64,000 nt of DNA from Nocardioides cremeus (GTDB lineage: Bacteria > Actinomycetota > Actinomycetes > Propionibacteriales > Nocardioidaceae): positions 1-64,000 of the forward strand of contig NZ_JAULSC010000003.1 of assembly GCF_030518195.1 (NCBI RefSeq), written 5' to 3'. The translations under genes and the position numbers were made by a program. The notes under the pieces were generated by a model that was given only the letters and a program-made list of their open reading frames with translations, did no database searches and was not told the origin of the DNA. Positions within the stretch are counted from its first letter, which is position 1. Each line of letters starts with the position of its first letter. Of the stretch, positions 58,443-64,000 are shown in pieces.

Positions 58443-59900
58443 GTGCGTAGAGCCAAGATCGTCTGCACCCTCGGTCCCGTCACGTCCTCGCGCGAGAGCA
58501 TCCGTGCCCTCGTCAGCGCCGGCATGGACGTCGCCCGACTCAACATGAGCCACGGCAGCCATGCCGACCACGCCGAGGTCTACCGCCTGGTGCGCGAGGC
58601 CGCCGACGAGACCGGCCACGGCGTCGGGATCTTCGCCGACCTCCAGGGCCCGAAGATCCGGCTCGAGACCTTCGCCGAGGGCTCGGCGCGGCTCGAGGTC
58701 GGGGCGGAGTGGACGATCACCACCCGCGACGTGCCGGGCGACGACGAGATCTGCGGGACGACGTACAAGGGCCTGCCCGGTGACGTGGCCCCGGGCGACC
58801 CGCTGCTGATCGACGACGGACGGGTGCGCCTCGAGGTGCTCGAGGTCGGCGAGACCGACGTGCGCTGCAAGGTCGTCGTGGGCGGCAAGGTCAGCAACAA
58901 CAAGGGCATCAACCTGCCCGGCGTCGCGGTCTCCGTGCCGGCCCTGTCCGAGAAGGACATCGAGGACCTGCGCTTCGCGCTGAGGCTCAGCGTCGACTTC
59001 GTCGCGCTCTCGTTCGTGCGCGACGCCGCCGACGCCGAGGACGTGCGTGCGATCATGCGCGAGGAGGGCGTGCTCGTCCCCGTCATCGCCAAGATCGAGA
59101 AGCCGCAGGCGATGGACAACCTCGACGAGATCATCGCGGCCTTCGACGGCTTCATGGTCGCCCGGGGCGACCTGGGTGTGGAGTGCCCCCTCGAGGACGT
59201 CCCCTTCCTGCAGAAGCGGATCATCGAGCAGGCCCGACTCAACGCCAAGCCCGTCATCGTCGCCACCCAGATGCTGGAGTCGATGATCAGCGCCCCGGCG
59301 CCGACGCGGGCCGAGGCCTCCGACGTGGCCAACGCGGTCCTCGACGGCGCCGACGCGGTGATGCTGTCGGGCGAGACCAGCGTGGGGGACCACCCCGTGA
59401 CCACCGTCGAGACGATGGCGCGCATCATCACCTCCACCGAGAACCACGCCCTGGCCAGCAACGGCTCCGGCGTGGCCACCATCGACTGGGACCCCCACAC
59501 CCGCTCCGGCGTGATCGCCAAGGCGGCCGCCGAGGTCGCTGAGCGGGTCGGGGCGAAGTACGTCGTCGCCTTCACCACCAGTGGCGACACCGCCCGGCGG
59601 ATGGCGCGGCTGCGCGGGCGGGTGCCGCTGCTGGCCTTCACGCCCGAGAACATCGTGCGCTCGCAGCTGTCACTGACCTGGGGCGTCGAGACGTTCCGCA
59701 CCGTCGAGGTGGAGCACACCGACGAGATGGTGCGCCAGGTCGACGAGCAGCTGCTGCAGATCGGCCGGGTCGCCGAGGGCGACCTGGTCGTCATCATCGC
59801 CGGTGCGCCCCCGGGCATCCCCGGGTCGACCAACGCGCTGCGGATCCACCAGATGGGCGACGCCATCAACGAGGTGGCCCCGGCCTACCGCCGCGGCTGA
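58443..59900 (+). CDS. pyk: Pyruvate kinase
   Basis: 485 residues. Signature motifs: RRAKIVCTLGP, DVARLNMSHGSH, DLQGPKIR, IEKPQAMDNLDEI (catalytic Lys), MVARGDLGVE and ATQMLESMI. It makes pyruvate and ATP from PEP. The GTG start has no Shine-Dalgarno and fits leaderless translation. It ends 12 bp from the convergent HTH/LAGLIDADG gene. Confidence 0.97.
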   Translation: MRRAKIVCTLGPVTSSRESIRALVSAGMDVARLNMSHGSHADHAEVYRLVREAADETGHGVGIFADLQGPKIRLETFAEGSARLEVGAEWTITTRDVPGDDEICGTTYKGLPGDVAPGDPLLIDDGRVRLEVLEVGETDVRCKVVVGGKVSNNKGINLPGVAVSVPALSEKDIEDLRFALRLSVDFVALSFVRDAADAEDVRAIMREEGVLVPVIAKIEKPQAMDNLDEIIAAFDGFMVARGDLGVECPLEDVPFLQKRIIEQARLNAKPVIVATQMLESMISAPAPTRAEASDVANAVLDGADAVMLSGETSVGDHPVTTVETMARIITSTENHALASNGSGVATIDWDPHTRSGVIAKAAAEVAERVGAKYVVAFTTSGDTARRMARLRGRVPLLAFTPENIVRSQLSLTWGVETFRTVEVEHTDEMVRQVDEQLLQIGRVAEGDLVVIIAGAPPGIPGSTNALRIHQMGDAINEVAPAYRRG

Positions 59901-59912
59901 GCCCCGCCCCGG

Positions 59913-60665
59913 TCAGGTCTTCGGCCCGACCAGCTCGTCGAGGCGGGCGACCCCGGCGCGTGTCGAGACGCTCACGGTGCTCGGCCCCGACCGGCGCCAC
60001 GCCACGCCCGCGAGGTCGAGCGCCCAGCAGCAGAGCCCCAGGATGTCCTCCGACCTGTTGCTGAACTGCCAGCGCGGGTAGTCGTAGCGCTTCAGCTCAC
60101 CGGCCACCCGCCTGGTCGCCCAGTTGCGGACGCGGGCGCCGTCGGAGTGCAGCAACCCCCGGAGGAAGTCGCCAGGAGCCTGGCACACGGCCTCCTCCTG
60201 CCACGGCTCGAGGACGATGGGCCGTTCGTGCTTCCTGCCGGGGCCGTGCTGGGGAAACAGGCACGGCCAGTGCTGCCAGTGCGCCTGGACCACGACGACC
60301 CCCGGCGCCTCGACCAGGAAGACGCGGCAGTGCGGACGCACGGCTGTGATGAGGTGCTGGACGTCGGCGACGATGCCGGGATACGTCGCATCGCACGACA
60401 CCCGGAGCGCGTGGTACCTGGCGGCTCGGGAGATGTGGCCGTCGCCCAGGTAGTAGCCGAGCAGGGCCGGGTACCCACTCCCGAGCGCCACGCCCGCACA
60501 GCGTGGGCACTCTCCTCGCCGCGGAGTGGCCGGGGGTCGGGACCAGTCCCGGACCGTCGACCTCGCCAGGCCCAGCTGTCGAGCGGCCTCAGCGACGCCC
60601 ACGCCAGCCGCGAGCAGCTCCTCGGCGGCTCTGCGGTGAGCGGGTGGGTGCATGATCACCAGCAT
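59913..60665 (-). CDS. Free-standing HTH / LAGLIDADG-like protein
   Basis: 250 residues. The N-terminal helix-turn-helix is LLAAGVGVAEAARQLGLARSTVRDW, then a CPRC motif (ECPRCAGVAL). Two LAGLIDADG-like helices follow: ALLGYYLGDGHIS (about residue 65) and DFLRGLLHSDGAR (about residue 160). Conserved blocks are HWPCLFPQHGPGRKHERPIV and FSNRSEDI. I recall relatives throughout actinobacteria, usually annotated as regulators. Whether it cuts DNA is unknown; the acidic residues of both motifs (GDG, SDG) are kept. The ATG at 60665 is chosen, with 60653 (MHPPAHRR) as alternative. Neither has a strong ribosome site. It lies 63 bp downstream of tRNA-Leu on the same strand. Confidence 0.72.
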   Translation of the reverse strand: MLVIMHPPAHRRAAEELLAAGVGVAEAARQLGLARSTVRDWSRPPATPRRGECPRCAGVALGSGYPALLGYYLGDGHISRAARYHALRVSCDATYPGIVADVQHLITAVRPHCRVFLVEAPGVVVVQAHWQHWPCLFPQHGPGRKHERPIVLEPWQEEAVCQAPGDFLRGLLHSDGARVRNWATRRVAGELKRYDYPRWQFSNRSEDILGLCCWALDLAGVAWRRSGPSTVSVSTRAGVARLDELVGPKT

Positions 60666-60728
60666 CGGCGAGAGCACCGACAGTGGCTGCGCTGTGGCGG
60701 GCAGCGGTCGCGCGACGACGCGCTGCCG

Positions 60729-60804
60729 TGGTGCCCCGGGTGGGATTCGAACCCACACTGGCGGTGGTTTGAGCACCGTGTCTCTGCCGTTGGACTACCG
60801 GGGC
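60729..60804 (-). tRNA. tRNA-Leu (CAA) with short variable loop
   Basis: 76 nt with encoded CCA. Acceptor GCCCCGG/CCGGGGC; D stem GTC/GAC with loop CAACGGCAGA; anticodon stem CGGTG/CACCG with loop CTCAAAC (anticodon CAA, decoding UUG). The variable loop is only 5 nt (CCAGT), then T-arm GTGGG-TTCGAAT-CCCAC. Leucine tRNAs normally have a long variable arm. The isotype is called from the anticodon alone. Confidence 0.85.
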
Positions 60805-60895
60805 GACAGGTGTCAGGAACGCTACTAGAGCGGGCCCCCTCGGCCGACAGCGGTCCTGGCGCGACCCGTGGCCCCCGCCGGTGGCCGGACGAGGC

Positions 60896-60901
60896 TAGCC
60901 T
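60896..60901 (+). promoter_or_regulatory. -10 element, leaderless start of pdtaR
   Basis: TAGCCT, then GCTGTC, then the GTG at 60908. Same geometry as fasR and nif3. Confidence 0.6.
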
Positions 60902-60907
60902 GCTGTC

Positions 60908-61558
60908 GTGAGCAGCGCCGCAGCCCCTGACCCGACCGCGACCTCCCGCACCGTCGTCATCGCCGAGGACGAGGTGCTGATCCGCATGGACCTCGCCGAG
61001 ATGCTCGCCGAGGAGGGCTTCGACGTCGTGGGCCAGGCCGGCGACGGCGAGAGCGCCGTACGCCTGGCCGAGGAGCACCGTCCCGACCTGGTCATCCTCG
61101 ACGTGAAGATGCCGGTCCTCGACGGGATCGCGGCGGCGGAGGCGATCGCGCGCCAGCGGATCGCGCCGGTCATCGTGCTGACCGCCTTCTCCCAGCGTGA
61201 GCTCGTCGAGCGGGCCCGCGACGCCGGCGCGATGGCGTACCTGGTCAAGCCGTTCAGCCACACCGACCTGGTGCCCGCGATCGAGATGGCGCTGAGCCGG
61301 TACGCCGAGGTGCAGGCGTTGGAGACCGAGGTGGCCGGCCTGACCGACCGGCTCGAGACCCGCAAGAGCGTCGACCGCGCCAAGAGCGTGCTGCAGCGCG
61401 AGCTCGGGGTCTCCGAGCCCGAGGCGTTCCGCTGGATCCAGAAGACCGCGATGGACCTGCGGCTCTCGATGCGCCAGGTCGCCGAGGGCGTCGTCGAGCA
61501 CGGTGTGGCCGAAGCCGGGGCCGGCGGCGACGACGACCCGCAGCCGCAGGACGGCTGA
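60908..61558 (+). CDS. pdtaR: ANTAR-type response regulator PdtaR
   Basis: 216 residues. The receiver domain has acidic pocket AEDE, phospho-Asp in LVILDVKMP, Thr/Ser in LTAFSQ and Lys in YLVKPF. The C-terminal ANTAR domain (about 140-195) has KSVDRAKSVLQRELGVSEPEAFRWIQK. ANTAR binds RNA dual hairpins to prevent termination. The protein follows M. tuberculosis PdtaR (Rv1626), partner of the kinase PdtaS, in order and length. The kinase gene is not in view. The mRNA is probably leaderless. Confidence 0.94.
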   Translation: MSSAAAPDPTATSRTVVIAEDEVLIRMDLAEMLAEEGFDVVGQAGDGESAVRLAEEHRPDLVILDVKMPVLDGIAAAEAIARQRIAPVIVLTAFSQRELVERARDAGAMAYLVKPFSHTDLVPAIEMALSRYAEVQALETEVAGLTDRLETRKSVDRAKSVLQRELGVSEPEAFRWIQKTAMDLRLSMRQVAEGVVEHGVAEAGAGGDDDPQPQDG

Positions 61559-61574
61559 GCACCCCTCTTGGTCT

Positions 61575-61592
61575 CGGCTCGGTCACGAGCCG
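61575..61592 (+). terminator. Short hairpin after pdtaR
   Basis: CGGCTCG-GTCA-CGAGCCG, 7-bp stem, 16 bp after the stop. A weak terminator candidate. Confidence 0.4.
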
Positions 61593-61658
61593 GTAAAGCC
61601 CGACACGACGCGGACAGAAGTTGTCGACGTTGTGGTGAGGTGGGTCTCACTGTGCCCC

Positions 61659-61664
61659 TAGACT
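61659..61664 (+). promoter_or_regulatory. -10 element for liv permease operon
   Basis: TAGACT, with TGAGGT (61636-61641) 17 bp upstream as a possible -35. The leader is about 35 nt and ends in GAGAGGAG before the GTG at 61706. Confidence 0.45.
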
Positions 61665-61705
61665 GCCGGGCGGCGCCCAGCCGGGCGCGCGAGAGGAGAT
61701 CGCAC

Positions 61706-63070
61706 GTGAAGGCTTGCCCCAGGCCACCTGGCCTACGACGACGAACGTCCGTGGTCGGTGCCCTCTTGGGCATGCTGCTGGCCCCGCTCCTCGCCCTGGG
61801 CCTCGGTGCCTCGCCGGCGAGCGCCGGTGTGGCGACCCTCTGCCTGGCCCAGCCCGGCCAGACCGCGTGTGTCAGCGGCACCGTCGGCAACCGGACCAAC
61901 CCGGTCGAGGGTGCCGACGTGGTGCTGCGCGACGAGGCCGGCACCGAGGTCAACTCCATCACCACGGCGGCCGACGGCAAGTACAGCTTCCAGGTCACCG
62001 AGGCGGGTAACTACTTCCTGTTCGTCGACCCCGAGTCGCTGCCCGACGACGTGGAGATCATCCCGCCCGCGCCGCGGTTCCAGGAGGACGACGGCAGCAT
62101 CCGGGTGCCGGTCAAGCTGGGCCGCACCGCGACGCCCGACCTCGAGGTCCGCTCGGTCGACTACGACGCGGAGGGCAGTGGGTTCGGTGAGCAGATCGTC
62201 CAGAGCATCGCCCAGGGCCTGCGTCTGGGCCTGCTGCTGGCGCTCGCCTCGGTCGGTCTCTCGCTGATCTACGGCACCACCGGTCTGTCCAGCTTCTCGC
62301 ACGCCGAGCAGGTGACGCTGGGCGGCATGGTCGCCTACGGCCTGGTCAACGTCGCGGGGCTCAACCTGTGGATCGGCATCCTGCTGACCACGATCATCTG
62401 TGGCGCGACCGGCTACGTGCAGGACCGCCTGATGTGGCAACCGCTACGACGGCGGGGCCTGGGCCTGACCCAGATGATGATCGTGACGATCGGTCTCGCG
62501 CTCGCCGCGCAGTACGCCTTCCAGTTCTTCGTGGGCGCCTCGCAGCAGAAGGTCGTCGTGCGTACCTTCGACGTCGTCGAGATCGGCCCGGTCCGGATGA
62601 CCGACATGTCCTTCGTGGCGATGGGCGTCGCGCTCGTGGCCATCGCCGTGGTCGGCTTCGTGCTGCTGCGCACCCGGGTCGGGCAGGCCACCCGCGCGGT
62701 GTCCGACAACCCGGCCCTGGCCGCCGCCTCCGGCATCGACGTGGACCGCATCATCCGCTTCGTGTGGATCGCGGCCACCGCGCTGGCCGGCCTGGGCGGC
62801 GTCTTCTACGCCCTGGTGGTCAGCAACGGCATCCGTTGGGACACCGGCATGCAGATCCTGCTGCTGCTCTTCGCGGCCGTGACGCTGGGTGGTCTGGGCA
62901 CCGCCTTCGGCGCCTTCGTGGGCGCCATCATCATCGGTCTCGTCGTGGAGCTGGCCGGTCCGCTGGGCGCGCCCGGTGACCTCAAGTACGCGGTGGCGCT
63001 GGTCATCCTCATCCTGCTGCTGATGGTCAGGCCCCAGGGCCTGCTCGGACGCGCCGTCCGAGTCGGCTGA
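61706..63070 (+). CDS. livH: Branched-chain amino acid ABC permease LivH with N-terminal extracytoplasmic domain
   Basis: 454 residues, about 150 longer than standard LivH. Residues 1-40 are a signal-like segment ending ASPASAGV. Residues ~42-165 are a carboxypeptidase-regulatory-like beta domain (VSGTVGNRTNPVEGADVVLR, ADGKYSFQVTEAGNYFLFVD). From ~170 the LivH permease begins: SIAQGLRLGLLLALASVGLSL, GLSSFSHAEQVTLGGMVAY, AVSDNPALAAASGID (coupling helix) and VTLGGLGTAFGAFVGAIIIGL. It forms an importer with LivM downstream; the LivG, LivF and binding-protein genes must lie outside. The GTG has a strong Shine-Dalgarno. Confidence 0.92.
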   Translation: MKACPRPPGLRRRTSVVGALLGMLLAPLLALGLGASPASAGVATLCLAQPGQTACVSGTVGNRTNPVEGADVVLRDEAGTEVNSITTAADGKYSFQVTEAGNYFLFVDPESLPDDVEIIPPAPRFQEDDGSIRVPVKLGRTATPDLEVRSVDYDAEGSGFGEQIVQSIAQGLRLGLLLALASVGLSLIYGTTGLSSFSHAEQVTLGGMVAYGLVNVAGLNLWIGILLTTIICGATGYVQDRLMWQPLRRRGLGLTQMMIVTIGLALAAQYAFQFFVGASQQKVVVRTFDVVEIGPVRMTDMSFVAMGVALVAIAVVGFVLLRTRVGQATRAVSDNPALAAASGIDVDRIIRFVWIAATALAGLGGVFYALVVSNGIRWDTGMQILLLLFAAVTLGGLGTAFGAFVGAIIIGLVVELAGPLGAPGDLKYAVALVILILLLMVRPQGLLGRAVRVG

Positions 63071-63084
63071 GAAGGAGCCTGCAG

Positions 63085-64000
63085 ATGAACGAGTTCCTCG
63101 GAATCCTCGATGCCGTGGTCGGCGAGGCCATCTCGCCCGACACCGCGGCGGTCGCCATCGCCGTGATCGGCCTCAACATCCACTTCGGCTTCACCGGCCT
63201 GCTCAACATCGGCCAGGCCGGCTACATGCTGCTCGGTGCGTACGGCATGGCCATCTCCATCACCTACGACATCCCGCTGGCCGTCGCCGTGCTCATCGGT
63301 CTGGTCGTCTCGGTGCTCTTCTCCTTCATCCTGGGTCTGCCCACGCTGAAGCTACGAGGCGACTACCTGGCCATCGTGACCATCTCGGCGGCGGAGATCA
63401 TCCGCTACACCGGCCGTCTCGCCGCCTTCGAGGACTTCACCGGCGGCTCGCAGGGCATCTTCGGCAAGGACTACCAGGGTCCGTTCATGGACCTGTCGTT
63501 CTTCGGGAGCGGCAGCTTCGACCTGCTGCCCCTGAACTACCGCGACGCGGGTGGGGGTGCCGGCCTGCGGGTCGTGGGCCTGCTCGTGGCCGTCGCGGCC
63601 GTCGTCGGCATCGTCGTGATCGCCAAGCGGATGAAGTCGGCTGACGGGCAGGCGCCCAAGATCGGGACCACCGCCACCCCCAAGCTGGTGGTCGCTGCCC
63701 TCTTCGTCGTCCTCTTCCTGGCCCTCTTCTTCTCCTTCCCCCAGACCGAGCCGCGCACCAGCGTGGACGGGTGGTGGGTCCGGGTGGTGGCCTGGTCGCT
63801 GGTGGGCGTCTCCTGCATCATCGTCTTCCTGCTGGTGCGCAGCCCGTGGGGCCGCCTCCTGCGCGGCATCCGCGAGGACGAGGAGGCGATGCGCAGCCTC
63901 GGCAAGAACGTCTTCGCCATCAAGATGCAGGCGCTGATCATCGGCGGCATGTTCGGTGCCCTCGGCGGCATGGTCTACGTGCTGACCGGCTCCGTGCAGG
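63085..64000 (+). CDS. livM: Branched-chain amino acid ABC permease LivM (partial)
   Basis: 305 codons are visible; the 3' end is beyond the window. Starts MNEFLGILDAVVGEAISPDT. LivM motifs: HFGFTGLLNIGQAGYMLLGAYG, LPTLKLRGDYLAIVTISAAEI and LLRGIREDEEAMRSLGKN (coupling helix). At least six hydrophobic helices are seen. An insert of about 100 residues (~130-225) between the early and late helices includes two extra hydrophobic stretches. GAAGGAG lies before the ATG, 14 bp after livH. Confidence 0.93.
   Translation, partial: MNEFLGILDAVVGEAISPDTAAVAIAVIGLNIHFGFTGLLNIGQAGYMLLGAYGMAISITYDIPLAVAVLIGLVVSVLFSFILGLPTLKLRGDYLAIVTISAAEIIRYTGRLAAFEDFTGGSQGIFGKDYQGPFMDLSFFGSGSFDLLPLNYRDAGGGAGLRVVGLLVAVAAVVGIVVIAKRMKSADGQAPKIGTTATPKLVVAALFVVLFLALFFSFPQTEPRTSVDGWWVRVVAWSLVGVSCIIVFLLVRSPWGRLLRGIREDEEAMRSLGKNVFAIKMQALIIGGMFGALGGMVYVLTGSVQ

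Noticed and set aside
60666..60776. N-terminal extension of the LAGLIDADG gene (PPPVWVRIPPGAP)
   Set aside because: It is read from inside tRNA-Leu; the real start is at 60665 or 60653.

Overview
The window is a high-GC actinobacterial chromosome segment, most like Nocardioidaceae (Nocardioides or a relative). The evidence is GC-rich codon usage, frequent GTG starts, 4-nt stop/start overlaps, actinobacteria-restricted families (DUF3145, DUF3052, Trp_oprn_chp, HGxxPAAW, MhuD, PdtaR) and gene orders shared with Mycobacterium and Streptomyces. There are no insertion sequences, prophage genes or CRISPR arrays.

Layout. 1-160: 5S rRNA and terminator. 200-3890: TPR protein, small membrane protein, alpha/beta hydrolase, DUF3145 and a secreted protein. 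3988-10656 (minus): a complete fatty-acid synthesis block, fasR/mabR-fabD-fabH-acpP-fabF-accD, which adjoins aceE, DUF3052, an acyl-CoA ligase and AhpE peroxiredoxin. This neighbourhood matches the mycobacterial ahpE-aceE-mabR-fabD region, but has fabH in the Streptomyces position. 17874-20159: tRNA-Val and a Tat-leader/DUF4331/His-rich three-gene cassette. 20235-26349: a tightly coupled lipid-type cassette (acyl-CoA reductase fused to a HAD phosphatase, Zn alcohol dehydrogenase, LarA-like protein, PlsC acyltransferase) whose product I cannot name. 26358-27528: a TasA/CalY-like secreted protein between arrays of a 21-bp repeat. 27529-30180: membrane protein, PCuAC copper chaperone lipoprotein and Tat DyP peroxidase. 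30375-37081: acyl-CoA ligase, MhuD-like heme-degrading enzyme, the conserved Nif3/zinc-ribbon/RNase H-phosphatase trio and an amidohydrolase. 37206-45427: heterodimeric ABC exporter and a 1457-residue secreted multidomain protein. 45509-52112: hisI, trp-associated membrane genes, trpCBA, SCO1-like protein and lgt. 52320-61558: gltBD, pyk, a free-standing HTH/LAGLIDADG protein beside an unusual short-arm tRNA-Leu(CAA), and the ANTAR regulator pdtaR. 61706-end: branched-chain amino acid permeases LivH and LivM, the latter cut by the window edge.

How it fits together. Most of the window is core metabolism: fatty-acid supply (fas genes, PDH E1), tryptophan and histidine synthesis, glutamate synthesis, pyruvate kinase and lipoprotein maturation. 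Accessory content is confined to 17.9-30.2 kb, the large surface protein and the LAGLIDADG gene.

A recurring regulatory feature is a TAnnnT hexamer ending exactly 6 nt before the start codon. It occurs at fasR, mhuD-like, nif3-like, the amidohydrolase, pyk, pdtaR and the small membrane protein at 1719, and it predicts leaderless mRNAs. No computation was run; all family names are from reading the sequences.
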